Numbered from the stretch's first letter, positions 53,314-64,000 are shown. The stretch is DNA of 64,000 bases from Undaria pinnatifida (GCA_012845835.1 JABAKD010000014.1:6235396-6299395), one strand, 5' to 3'. The notes: generated by a model from the sequence alone, not told the origin. A program made the numbers and translations.

Positions 53314-53620
53314 CGGCACGTGCTCACAGTAGTAGGTAGAGGTGTAGTAGCACTTTTCGTCTCAAAGATTTCCGACTGTTGTCGGGGGGCTCCTTCACCC
53401 AAAATCGTCGGAAACCGGCCAATTGTTGTGCATGGTTCTCGTTCTATACCTAGGCCACAGATGGGATTTTTCATCCGCCCAGCAAAGTGTTTCGCATTTA
53501 TTTTTCGATCGAAATCACTTTTTTGGGGGTTGAGAAGGGCGTGTCTTAAGCTCGCCTATAGTGAGGAAAACCTAACAACAAAAAAGTGGTGCAGCAACTC
53601 TATCGTGTAGAGCACGCGTC
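53314..53620 (-). mobile_element. MITE copy, GACGCGTG family, diverged
   Basis: Left end decayed (GGCACGTGCTCACAGTAG), middle CTCCTTCACCCAAAATCGTCGG, right end CTCTATCGTGTAGAGCACGCGTC with a small insertion in the terminus. Confidence 0.7.
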
Positions 53621-55241
53621 TCAGACCCTCTACCGTGGCATGACTTGTTCAGAATATATAGTCTATATAATATGTAGTGACATTTGCGTGTTTTCGGAAA
53701 ATTTGGAAAGAACCGTTGCAGCAGCAGTAGGAGGAGGAGGATGTGCGTCAAGTCTCCCACCATCAAACTCTTGCAGAGAGGGTGCGTGGAGTGGAAACGT
53801 TCTGGAGAATTTTCCTTGACCCCCGTCCACAAGAGTTCAACTGCAGTGTGCTAGCACAGGGCACAAGCTCATTCGAACGCACATTATGAGAAGTCGTAGC
53901 GGGAGGCATGACAGGTCCACCCTCTTGGGCATGCCGATAAAATTGCAATAAGAACTAACTGCATCATGTATCGTTGTCGATACGTAATAAAATGAAGAAT
54001 AAACAGAAGCGCGAACCGAGACGGGTACGCCCTCTCGTGTAAGCTTTTAACTCGTGATGGAAACTCGTTGGTTCTCTCCCGCTTTATTCCCCAAACACGT
54101 TGCGGGCCATCATCTGCACACCAACTTGCATCACATCACATCATATCACATCAAATCGCATCACCTCAAGTACCAACACATACAGGGCAGATCAAGCACA
54201 CCCCGACTTGCACACCACAATTACACAAAAGCTATTGCAGGGGGGCAACACAGCTTGGTCGAGCGACGACACAAGGACAACGAAACAAGTCCAAACCCTG
54301 CCGTATATTTTCGCACAACGGGGGTGAACATCCCAATCAACGTGTCCACGGTCAACTAAAAAATGATTTGCGTTTGCGTGACTATTGAAACCAGTATCAC
54401 AACAAGGAGATACTGATTACATCATGTTGACCCCTCCTTTTTTCCTCCGGGCACCATTCCTGCACGCCATTTGACTGCCTACGGTGACAAAGCCTCGAGG
54501 CGGGATTACTCTGCGCAAGACTTTTCTTACTGTGTTTTGGGAAGCGATTTAATGTTCCCGTCACGCTTTCCTCACACAGCGCCGCTTAGCCGGCGCCGCG
54601 CATCAAGCTACATACTCATGACTGCTTGGAGAAAGGCAAAAAGATAGAATACACAACTGCTCATATCCCTATGAATATACACCCAAAGTTACCAAACGTA
54701 CAACACTCCCACCGAGCGTCACAAGGACACCATATCCTGCCCATTCCCCCCCACACGCCGTTTTGCATTGCCTTCGACAGCCGACGGCGACCTCCCTCGC
54801 GAACAGTAAACATATACAGCGGCCACATCAATCACCACAATTCCGCGAGGAGCCCCGTACATCTCCAGCGGTCGTTAAGCGAACACTATATACTATACAT
54901 CCCGAGCGGGCACATCGCCACCACTCCACGAAAACACAACATACACCTTCCACCGCGCTCTACGAGCACCCGAATCTTCTAGAGAGCACATACAAACATA
55001 CATGCCGTGCGCTATGACCACCAGAACCTGTGCTACAACGGGCACGTGCGTCTGGTACTACTGTTGGTTCTGCACTTAGCCCGAAGTGGGTTTCCAAACA
55101 AAATGCATTAAATTTTATCAAAAGCGATATTGTGTTGTGCTATTACTCGTCGCCACAATCTGCAAACTTCATTGCTGGTCGTCGTTTACAATCGTGTCCT
55201 CTACACGATCGCCCAAATCTATACGTAGCGAGGAGCACATC

Positions 55242-58200
55242 TCATGTTCGGTGCTTGTCGCCGTGGTCGTGGCTGTAGCTGTAGCTGTAGTCGTCGCCGT
55301 TGTCGAGAAGGCCACACCGCTGCAAGCACTGACGCTGAGCCATGGCGGGTGCCTCCGGCAGAGACGATATGAGGGCCTTGAGGGTGGGGTCGTCGAAGTT
55401 CAACGATGCCTGCAAAAAAAACACGGCGGAAAGAGCCACGCACGCACATACAGAAGAAGGAAAGGAAAAACGTCGGGGGGGGGGGGGGGGGGGGGGTGGC
55501 GGTAAGATGACGATGAGTATAAACAGCGCGCGTATCCCACCAGCTGTGGGATATCGATGATGACATACCTCGCTGGACGATTTCCTCCCCGTCATACAGA
55601 CCATCGGCATTCTAGCACACCACGTTTTGGCTCAAAGGTTTTTTTCTGAATGACGAGGCGCTCCTCAACCCAAAATCGTCGGAAACTGGCCTTTCTTTTA
55701 TGATTTTCGTCGTTTGTACCTGGGCCAGCCATGGGATTTTATCGCATATTGTAGCAGTTGTTTTTTCACTTAGCGTTGTTGGGCTGCGAAAGCAACTGAG
55801 TTAAATCGACACACGACGCGTATGAAAACACGTGGAAGTGTGGTGAGCTAAAGCTTTTTTTTTCACCCCATCCATCCGCCGGAGGATGAAAAAAAAAAAA
55901 AAAAAAAGTTTTTTGCACTGTACATGTCAGTTTTTGGGAGAGGTCTTAAGCTCCTAAATCGAGGAACCTCTCGAGGAAAAAAAAAATGGCGTGCTAAGAC
56001 TCTATCGTACCAGATATGTTACACGCATCGACAAACCCCGAAAAAAAAACATTATTTTTTATTCAAAAATGAAAACGCAACCCTATGTATAATCCCACAT
56101 TATCGATATAGGTGTACCAACAACTCGTACACAATACTACACATACACCAGAACGACACACATTCCGACGATTTTTTTTCCGACCATTTGAGGTTAAGGA
56201 GCTCCCGCGCCTTTCCGATAATATTTTGTCGCGAAAAAAGTTCTTCCCCCTGTTTTAACACGTCCGCCCTTGGACAGTCGAAAAAGCTCAAGACTTTTAA
56301 CGCATATATTCACTTGATAAAAGGATACATTTCCCTTCACAGCTGTCAGATTTTGTCCCCCTCAGAAACGGGTTTTATAGTTTCCGCGCACAGACTGACT
56401 AAAATCATCCTGTTGACCCTGATAGCTACACTGTAGTTGTAAGGGGAGTCGCCGACCTATATCCTTAATGAGGACACACAACTCGTAATGCGCGCGATCG
56501 GAGTATCACACACAGCTTGCAAAGATGAGTTTCGACGAAATCTTCGATCTCACAGCTGGAGTGTATTTTCATTTTTTATAATATATGTCAGGTACGCAAC
56601 CACATCATGTAACGCATTAAAAAATGCTCCCGTTCCAGAGGTGTTCGCGTTCCAGAGACATTTATTGGATGTCGTATGTGCAACTAAACGTGGCCGTGGA
56701 GAGTCCGTAGGCTGCCTGCTAACAATCGACGGGATGAGCTATTATAGAGATGATACACAAGTGTAAAACGTGCAATGTAGCAGGGACTGCACCCCTCCTG
56801 CTTTTATTGGCAGGCATTTGCTATTAACAACGATACACAACAATGGCTTGAGATAGAAATCACAGCTGAGAGCTCGCTTGGAAGCGGCTTTGCTTCCCTT
56901 GACAACCTCGACCCGCCTCGACATAACAGGCGCTACGGCGCACCTCTCTTTCCCTTGGTCCCCAGAATTAAAAAGATTTTTTCAAAGCGAGCTTTGCACG
57001 AGAACCTCCGAATGATTACAGCACCAGGCATGAAAGTGCGTCACGGGAGGTCCGTCCTGTCACGGGGTCGTCTAGATATATACGAGCGGTGGCACAGCGA
57101 GCCGCGTTTACTTCACCGCCGTGTCAATATAGTTGAGCGAGGGGCGTCTCTCTGCTTTGCGACGCGTGCTTTTGGTCATAAATACACGGGCGAGACGTGA
57201 CTCCTCTCAATATAGTATTGCCTCTCTCTTCAGTCGATACTTGCTGATCAAGGTACACCCTGTGAGAGCCGACCGCGTTACCATGCGCAAAGGAGGATGT
57301 TGAAAATACGTAGCTCACCTGGATGGCCTCACTGGGCAGCTCGAAGAAGCGAGTCGTGATGGTCACCACCCCGGGGTCCTCCGAGTTAAGGGCGGCCAGG
57401 AATGTCGCCGGTTCGCAGTCGAGGTTCTGCTGGTAGTGGATGAGGCCTTGGGGGAAGAAGGCCACGTCGCCCTCGTAGAGGTCGTTGACGACGGCACCCT
57501 CGCCGCCGTTCTCCTCCACAAACGCTACCCGCAGCTGGTTGCCCTTGATCGTGTACAGCATCTGCAACAATCAGAGCGATGAACAACACGGGATGGTGAG
57601 CGTGAGACACACTATATACATAGAGAACCTGTCGTCACGGTGCCTCTCGCACGACTCCATCTCGCCGACGTCGACTAGAAACAGTTCTAGCTGTAGCTCT
57701 AACAGAAGCCAACGCATCGAACGAAAATTTGCCGTCTTTGTATCGCAATTTGCTCTCGTCGTACGCACTACCAGGAATAAGTTACACGTGAGTAGGCCCT
57801 CAACGGCGTCCGCCCACGGTTGCTGGGTGCAACTGATCTCGTGACATTCTCAGACGGTAAATCCTACGATTAATACTCTTCTGTGTGTGTACGCTCAACG
57901 TCCCTCAACATTGTTGTTGCTGGTATATTGCATTTTCCACTAGCCGACAGTCTCATGGCTCATGGCCATGTGGGTAATGCCGAGTGACCAAACAAAACAT
58001 GTACTATGATACCTGTACAATAACCCACGGGCAGTATTTCTCACCTCAGTGGCGCGAGGGTGTACGTGAGGCAGATTGATGGCGCAGGGTCCGAGGTTAA
58101 CGAGGGCCATGGAGATGCCTTGCCCCTCCAGAGCGGGGAGCTGGTTGAGGTTCACTCCGCGGAGCTGGAATCCGTCGACGAGGTTGGATGGTTCGGGGCC

Positions 58201-59125
58201 GCCGAGGCTAAAGGCGAAGTCGTCCTCGTTGAACAAAGTGATTTGTTGCTGCAAGAAGGAGCGGGACGGGTATCCAAAAAAGGATTGATGAAGTAAATAT
58301 TTGACAAAGCGAACTATTGCTGCAACGGGGGGGGGGGGTGAAAGCTGTAACGCCTCATATACAACGAATTACATACGAGCAGAGTCGTGACGGTATGGTT
58401 TTCATCTGGTTTCAAGTCGTCGATAAAATGAAGTAGTACACGCACATACACATACACACAGCGTGTATGCCATCACACGCAAGACACAGGTCACCTAAGC
58501 GTGTGTGCTATCACACGCAAGACACAAGTCACCTAAGAAGCAAATCAGCTATCATCACGGTCCCTCTGCCGTGACAAGTGCTAATGCTGTAGCACGTGAA
58601 CATTCACACATAGCGTGTGTACCACCACAAGCACGACGGCACAACCATCCTACGTAATAAACAGCCAGGACGTCGAGGACGCATCGCTGTATTTTTTTTG
58701 TAAAAATTGGTAAACGTCAGCAGTGAGTACAACCGATTGATTAGTTGAGACTCAACTTTGCAAGCTGCGAGGTACATCTATGTTTCACTAACTAGTCTAT
58801 AGTCGACAGTAGTTGCACCAGAATTACGGAAGGTCGTTCGCGCGTGTTATATGTTTGATCCTAATGAAAGATATAGGTCGATGACTCCCCCCTGGATGTT
58901 GTATCTATCGTACCTGTGGCGCGGTATGTGGTGTACGTCCAGATGCAGGCATGCCGCCTGTACGACGGTATGTATCACAAGCAACACACCGTCATCCCAA
59001 CCAAGGCTCATTGATCTATATCGTACCTGTGCCGTGACGGGAGTGGTGGCCCGCGCATCAGCAGCAGAAGCGGAAGTCACGCCCGCAGCGACAAGGCCAA
59101 CAGCAGCGCAGAAGAAAGTCTTCAT
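55242..59125 (-). CDS. Germin-like (cupin) secreted protein, gene 5
   Basis: Minus-strand exons are 59125-59027, 58248-58045, 57561-57319 and 55409-55242, all GT-AG and phase 0, giving 237 aa. The signal peptide starts MKTFFCAAVGLVAAG. The cupin boxes PHVHPRATE (His94, His96, Glu101) and GDVAFFPQGLIHYQQN (His143) are intact. Exon 3 ends TRFFELPSEAIQ, as in gene 6 and unlike genes 1-4. The exon 4 tail is Tyr/Ser/His-rich and runs through DKH to Arg-Thr before the stop, because the usual stop codon is lost. Intron 1 is only 778 bp. It is head-to-head with gene 6. A G run of 18 at 55478-55496 lies in intron 3. Confidence 0.91.
55478..55496 (+). repeat. G homopolymer tract in intron 3 of gene 5
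   Basis: About 19 G bases, close to the exon 4 acceptor of gene 5 on the opposite strand, where it reads as a C-rich tract about 70 bases before the splice site. Confidence 0.8.
55612..56013 (-). mobile_element. MITE copy interrupted by about 150 bp, in intron 3 of gene 5
   Basis: The first part carries TTTCTGAATGACGAGGCG, CTCAACCCAAAATCGTCGG and CCATGGGATTTTATC. After about 55790-55925, which includes an A run of 19 and a T run, the end of the family (GGGAGAGGTCTTAAGCTCC, TCTATCGTACCAG) resumes. Both termini are decayed. Confidence 0.65.
56165..56245 (+). mobile_element. MITE fragment in intron 3 of gene 5
   Basis: Only CCGACGATTTTTTTTCCGAC, GAGGTTAAGGAGCTCCCG and a short continuation are recognisable. 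Confidence 0.45.
58316..58345 (-). repeat. Poly-C plus decoy acceptor in intron 1 of gene 5
   Basis: On the minus strand a run of 12-13 C is followed by GTTGCAG|CAATAGTTCGC, a good-looking 3' splice site about 80 bases before the true one at 58248. Its use would bring in a stop codon at once (CAA TAG). Gene 6 has the same arrangement at about 61601-61630. Confidence 0.5.
58460..58537 (+). repeat. Two tandem 39 bp repeats in intron 1 of gene 5
   Basis: GCGTGT(A/G)TGC(C/T)ATCACACGC followed by AAGACACA(G/A)GTCACCTAA occurs twice in a row. Each contains an inverted GCGTGT...ACACGC. Confidence 0.8.
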
Positions 59126-60174
59126 TTTGCGGCACTAGTACCAGGAGTCCTCTTTTCTCTCTCTGTCTGGAGGTTTGATGAAGTCGTCCTGCTTTCGACG
59201 CTCACTGCTTTCCTGTTATGTCTAAGAGCCTCTAACGAGTTAAGGTGGCTGTGGGTTGTGGGTGTTGTGGGTTGCGAGAGTGAGAGATGGGTGCGACGAC
59301 GACAACCAACCGTCTCTCCACATGTCGCTCGCGGCGCAATGTACGCGAATGGCCCCCGACACGGCCGAGAGATTCCTCGAGCAAAAATACGCGAAAAGCG
59401 GTGTAGCAGGTATCACTGTCTGGAATATAAGTAAGGACCTTTTCAATACTAGTATCAAATTAAAAAGGTCTTTATATTTACGGACATAGTTTGGCACCAC
59501 CGTGGAGAGGGCTCCAAGAATAATATACGTCCAGCTCGGTGGACTCGGTCAGAAAAACTTTTGTAGGATCTTCCCGTGGTTTTAGCCAGCACACTTTGGT
59601 CATCGTTCTAGACTAAGACTAAAAGTATATTGATAGTCTATACTTTTAGGCACAAAAATCCAAAAAATGCGAAATTGATTGGTGCTTGCCCGCCGCGGGG
59701 AAGATCTTCCGAAGGCTAGACTCACCGAGCTGCAGGCATGTTCTTGGAGCTCTCTTCCAGGTACACCTGTGTTCGGAAATATAAGGCCGTTTTACACATT
59801 CATATTATTAAACAACCGTTTATTACATTTCCATACGAAAGGAAACCCAGCATCGTTACTGCTGTAGCTCCGCCATTATTCGCATACGACCCAATTCATT
59901 TTTTTGTAGAACTCTCTTGACATGACGTGCAGTTCGTTTTTGTACATTGGGCCGGGTGCGGACATCGAGGCTATGCGGTTGTCCTCGCACCTATCTCTCA
60001 CAACGCCACAGCCCACAACCCGTAACCCAAGGCCACCTCAACTTCCAGCCTTTTACATCAACAGGAAAGCACTGATAATTCGTTGAGCGCACGACCACTG
60101 GATCTATATCCTTCAGGCAGAGCGACCGAGAGAAAACAGGACTACTACAACAACTACTACACCACCACCGAAAA
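59126..60174. promoter_or_regulatory. Shared bidirectional promoter region of genes 5 and 6
   Basis: 1049 bp between divergent ATGs. Left block at about 59325-59375 (GTCGCTCGCGGCGCAATG, GTACGCGAATGGCC) and a weaker inverse at about 59905-59960 (TGTAGAACTCTCTTGACA, TTGTACATTGGGCC). CCCACAACCCGTAACCCA lies on the gene 6 side, with its inverse GGTTGTGGGTGTTGTGGGTT-type cluster on the gene 5 side at about 59249. The gene 6 leader motif is GACCGAGAGAAAACAGGAC at 60123-60141. These parts survive although much of the region has diverged from pairs 1 and 2, which supports function. Confidence 0.65.
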
Positions 60175-63100
60175 ATGAAGGCGTCTTTCTGCGCTGCTGT
60201 CGGGCTCGTCGCTGCTGGCGTGACCATCGGTACTCCGGCTGCGCAAGCCAGCACCACCACCACCACTCCCGTCACAGCACAGGTACGATAAAAATAGTGA
60301 CCACTGCTTTGCTTGTGGTGATGGATGTCTCTTTTGCTTGGAATAGCTCACGCGTGTCTACGGCTACGTCACGGCACATGTAAGCGGTGGTTGCCTTGCT
60401 TATTATTATGATACCGGTACAAGTATGAACGAGCAGTGACTGGATCGGCGACCCTCTTGGCCAATATGCAATGCCTGTAGGTATGCTTACGGCAATCACG
60501 TGTACTACACAGCAGTACATACATGCCTGGTACACGTCCACAACGTTGGAAAATTGTCCTACTCGCGCCCACCGGTAGGCTTGTTCCTGGCAAGTCGCAG
60601 CTCACTCATCTCGTACATGTATACAAAAATGCGTTTTTGTGCCCTTACTCACACTACTGCTGTACTGTCGTCGACCGGGCATGGTGCTTCACACTGTTAA
60701 TACTGTAGTACAACCAGTAATTCGTTCGAGGTATTCGTATGCACACTACTGCTGTACAGAGAGCCTAGCATTTTCAGAACTGCACCCTGCACCTTTTTGC
60801 GACAAACTACTTGGCTTTAATTTGGATGGAATGTTTGTTGCAGTTCAGCCCCGCTGATACGTACCTTTTCCCAACCACCTGGAGCCGGGGTCACCACCTA
60901 TCTCCCCTTCACGCATCCGTGATAGGCTATTCGTTGTCTGCATCGTCCCAGGTTTCACACAGACCAAACACCCCTAATGCTTGCATAGAGTTCAGACCCA
61001 ACCCGCCCCGTCCGCTGTATCGTACGGACTGACCTTTGGACGCAACACACCGTTGGGAAGCCACCCGGCTGTTGATTCCGGCTAGGTTTTTTTTCATCGC
61101 AATGACCAGTGAACACAATATTTTTTGCCACCCGGCTGGTATAGTGTGTACCTGGTACCACGTACCAGGTAGCAGGGTACTGTGATATGTGGCCGAGATA
61201 CCTTATCGTGCGCCACCCGGCTGTTACATCGTTCTTGCCTGTGAAAAGCGATACCCGATTTGACGTCACCACGCTGTTGTATCGTACTGACCTAAACGCT
61301 ACCCGATTTGACGCCACCCGGCTATGTATGGTACTTGACCTGGGTAAAAAACAATACCGGCACCCGATGTGACGCCACCCGGCTGCTATATCGTACTGAT
61401 CTTGGGAAAACACGACACCTATAGGCTCCTCCCCTGGCAGCAACGCACACCATTAACGCTGCTGTTTTCGTCTATACATTTCGCCTCCTTTTTTTTTCTA
61501 CAACCAGAATCGTTTGCGTTGCTGTTTTCGTCTACACTGTACATGTTCTCCGGCCCTGCAGCAACGAGCCATTAGCACCGCTGTTTGGTCTATACCTCCC
61601 CCCCCGTTGCAGCGATAGCTCGCTCTGTCCTCTAATGTTAACGGCATCACTTCTGTTGTGCACACACACCCCCCCCCCCTCTTCTTGCAGCAACAAGTCA
61701 CTTTGTTCAACGAGGACGACTTCGCCTTTAGCCTCGGCGGCCCGGGACCATCCGACCTCGTCGACGGATTCCAGCTCCGCGGAGTGAACCTCAACCAGCT
61801 GCCCGCTCTGGAGGGGCAAGGCATTTCCATGGCCCTTGTAAACCTCGGACCCTGCGCTATCAACCTGCCCCACGTACACCCCCGCGCCACTGAGGTGATA
61901 AATACTGCCCGTTGGTTTTGCACTCGTACCATAGACTAGTCTACAATTTTTGTTTGGTTATGCAGTTATGCGGCTTTACATGCATGGTCAAACGAGACTA
62001 TATCATCAGCTAGTGAAGCAAGTGCGATACGGCCCCAACTATGTCGAGACGTTTAACGTGAAAGTGTACAATATGTAGGATTTATGGTGCCTGGGAGAAT
62101 GCTGTTAATAGAAGATCGGGTGCACGCCCAGCGGCCAAGAGGGAGGACGCCGTTGGGGCCCCTACCAACGTTATAGTGCGTACGACGACAGCACATTGCG
62201 ATACAAACAGAGGGTATATATTGTTGTACGTACGGTACGTTGTCTTTTGTTGGGGCTACAGAGCTGTTTCTGGTCGACGTCGGCGAGATGGAATCTTACG
62301 AGAGGCACCGTGACGACACGTTCTCTGTGAATTTACATTGTCTCACGCTCACCATCCCGTGTTGCCCATCGATCTTGATGTTGTTGCCAGATGCTGTACA
62401 CGATCAAGGGCAACCACCTACGGGTAGCGTTTGTGGAGGAGAACGGCGGCGAGGGTGCCGTCGTCAATGACCTCTACGAGGGCGACGTGGCCTTCTTCCC
62501 CCAAGGCCTCATCCACTACCAGCAGAACCTTGACTGCGAACCGGCGACGTTCCTGGCTGCGCTTAACTCGGAGGACCCCGGGGTGGTGACCATCACGACT
62601 CGCTTCTTCGAGCTGCCCAGCGAGGCCATCCAGGTGACCTATGCACACGCAACCTCATCCTTTACACATGCCATGATAAAATTGCCGACTCTCTCACACG
62701 GTGTACCTTGATCAGCAAGTAAGTGTCAACTGAAGGGGCAGTAATGAAGATTCATCTCCTACTTTTTGTTGACCAAAGTTTTACACGTCTCAAAAGAAGA
62801 CATCCCTCTCGCTCGACTCTATAGACACGGCAGCGACGTCATGCGGCCCGCTGTGCCACAGCTCACAGACACCCAGACGACCCCGTGACAGGACGGACCT
62901 CCCGTGATGCATCTTCATAGACTATATGTGGTGGTGCTGTAATATATCGGGGCCTCGTGTAAAGCTCGCTGTAAAGAAGTAAAAACTTTATTGTGGGGAC
63001 CAGGGGAATGAGGGGTTGTGCAGTAGCACTTGCTGGAACGAGGCGCGTCGAGACTGTTCAGGGGAGCACCGCAACTTCCAAGCGAGCAGTTGTTTGCTGA

Positions 63101-64000
63101 CTTCCACCTCATAACGTGATTATTGTGTATCGTTATTTAAACAGCAGGGCCTGCCGTTCAATAGGACGGTATATATAGTAGTCTTGCTGTGTGACACGTC
63201 TTTATTTATGTGCCCCCCGCAGACAGCTGGCTGAAGTGGTTGCACGGTGTTATCCCGAGCACAGGACGGTATAATAGTAGTCTTGCTGTTTGACACGTCG
63301 CTGTTTCTGTGCCCCCGCAGACAGCTGGCTGAGGTGGTTGCATGGTGTTATCTCTAGCACAGCCTGGCGATCGTTGGTTAGGAAACAACCAAAGGTTCTT
63401 TCGATTCACATCGCACGATTTGTTTCTGTGTCGGCCGTACATGCCACTTTGTAAAAAGTTTTTTATAGCATGTTCTAGAGGGGTAGGGGTTATAGACTAG
63501 CCCTTTTGTGACTAAAGTATTTATGTGAACGTCGGGGCTCCTTATAACCCATCTTAACCCAATTTTCGTCAGAATTGTCAATCTGGTGTTTGCTACAGGT
63601 ACTACTTGCTTGTCATGGGATGGCTCACACTACTAGGGGTGTTGCTCTTTTTCACTATTTTTTAGTACATTTAAAAACGTTTTTTGGGTTGGATCTATAG
63701 ACTATATAGAGCTCTTTACGCGAAGTGTCTGTGTCAACAGCACCAGATTGGCGCACCTCTATACCATTTAGAATGTGTCCAAGTCGGGTCCTACACGCGT
63801 TGTCTTGGAATGGTGATGATCTGTGGGGGAGGAAATCGTCCAGCCAGGTGTATTGATCAATAACAGTGCAAAACCTGGTGGAACACGCGCTGCTAGTTCC
63901 TCAGCTCACGGGGGAACCCGCCACTTCTTCGTTCCTGCTTCTCTATGCCTGCTCGACTCTTCCCACCGTTGTTGTTGTTGTTGCAGGCATCGCTGAACTT
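60175..64000 (+). CDS. Germin-like (cupin) secreted protein, gene 6, cut by the window end
   Basis: Exons are 60175-60282, 61691-61894, 62391-62633 and 63987 to beyond the window. All visible junctions are GT-AG and phase 0. The encoded part starts with a signal peptide (MKASFCAAVGLVAAG) and a Thr-rich linker (STTTTTTPVTAQ) longer than in the other copies. Exon 2 has GGPGPSDLVDG where most copies have GGPEPS, and ends PHVHPRATE (His97, His99, Glu104). Exon 3 has GDVAFFPQGLIHYQQN (His146) and TRFFELPSEAIQ. Exon 4 begins ASLN, as in the other copies, and then the window stops. It is head-to-head with gene 5. Confidence 0.9.
61058..61412 (+). repeat. Minisatellite in intron 1 of gene 6
   Basis: About six copies of a 47-85 bp unit with the core GACGCCACCCGGCTGTTATA and CGTACTGACCTGGG. 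Copies start near 61060, 61127, 61211, 61263, 61310 and 61371. Intron 1 of gene 2 has two related copies (14350-14450). Confidence 0.8.
61435..61690 (+). repeat. Tandem decoy-acceptor repeats before exon 2 of gene 6
   Basis: GGCAGCAACGCACACCATTA, ACAACCAGAATCGTTTGCG, CTGCAGCAACGAGCCATTAG and GTTGCAGCGATAGCTCGC precede the true acceptor TTGCAG|CAACAAGTC (61690/61691). Each is followed by a GCTGTTTTCGTCTA-like element in most copies. The exon-junction sequence GCAGCAAC has thus been copied several times into the intron. Confidence 0.6.
63162..63360 (+). repeat. Two tandem copies of about 100 bp in intron 3 of gene 6
   Basis: AGGACGGTATA...GTAGTCTTGCTG to GGTGTTATC-C-AGCAC occurs at 63162-63262 and 63263-63360. 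Each copy holds CCCCGCAG|ACAGCTGGCTG, a strong acceptor-like site. Confidence 0.85.
63500..63775 (-). mobile_element. Old MITE copy in intron 3 of gene 6
   Basis: Keeps GAACGTCGGGGCTCCTTATAACC, AACCCAATTTTCGTCAGAA, TGTCATGGGATGG and a GCGCACCTCTATACC end, in the right order and at the right spacing. Termini are decayed. Confidence 0.5.

Larger units (their letters stand above)
52813..55241. other. Region between the tandem units and the third gene pair
   Basis: Contains partial MITEs and a downstream flank of gene 5. Sequence at 54655-54830 (ACACCCAAAGTTACCAAACG, CGTCACAAGGACACC, CAGCGGCCACATC) resembles the 3' flank of gene 1 (6060-6720). No gene recognised. CATCA repeats lie at 54130-54170. 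Confidence 0.5.

Noticed and set aside
58460..58537. Two spaced 39 bp repeats as a possible CRISPR remnant
   Set aside because: The repeats are directly adjacent with no spacers, in an intron of a eukaryotic gene. They are a tandem duplication. No CRISPR array is present in the window.

Overview
This is eukaryotic nuclear DNA from an intron-rich, transposon-rich genome. The only host genes I can support are six copies of one secreted germin-like (cupin) gene. Each has four exons joined by phase-0 GT-AG introns of about 0.6-1.7 kb. Intron size, copia elements, long homopolymer tracts and a moderate GC content fit a multicellular stramenopile such as a brown alga, but nothing in the window proves the taxon.

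Layout: 1-4500 holds no recognised gene; it has one MITE and an 11-12 bp minisatellite. About 4620-32880 is duplication unit 1: cupin gene 1 (minus, 8320-12087) and gene 2 (plus, 13175-27228) in head-to-head orientation, then MITE-rich flank. About 33060-52690 is unit 2, a tandem copy: gene 3 (minus, 36410-40201), gene 4 (plus, 41261-44843) and the same flank plus about 3 kb of extra MITE-rich DNA. Units start and end in (TGGG)n arrays. About 55240-64000 is a third, more diverged pair: gene 5 (minus, 55242-59125) and gene 6 (plus, 60175 to beyond the window end, which cuts it 14 bases into exon 4).

Each pair shares a 1.05-1.09 kb intergenic region. In the first two pairs, and more weakly in the third, this region contains an inverted promoter-like block facing each gene, so the pairs probably arose by inverted duplication that included the promoter. 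The proteins (233-237 aa) have a signal peptide, the cupin metal ligands His-x-His-x4-Glu (exon 2) and His (exon 3), and a short acidic or Tyr/His/Gly-rich tail (exon 4).

Intron 1 of gene 2 carries a 10.4 kb nested transposon stack: a decayed copia-type LTR element (14482-24846) holding a younger copia-type element with identical 422 bp LTRs (18371-23285) and a foldback TIR element (23301-24510), which itself holds a 327 bp TA-flanked MITE. Target-site duplications support each of the four layers, and the paralogous intron in gene 4 is an empty site. A MITE family with termini GACGCGTGCTACGATAGAGG is present in about 20 copies outside the genes.

All coordinates and comparisons were read by eye; no search or alignment was run.
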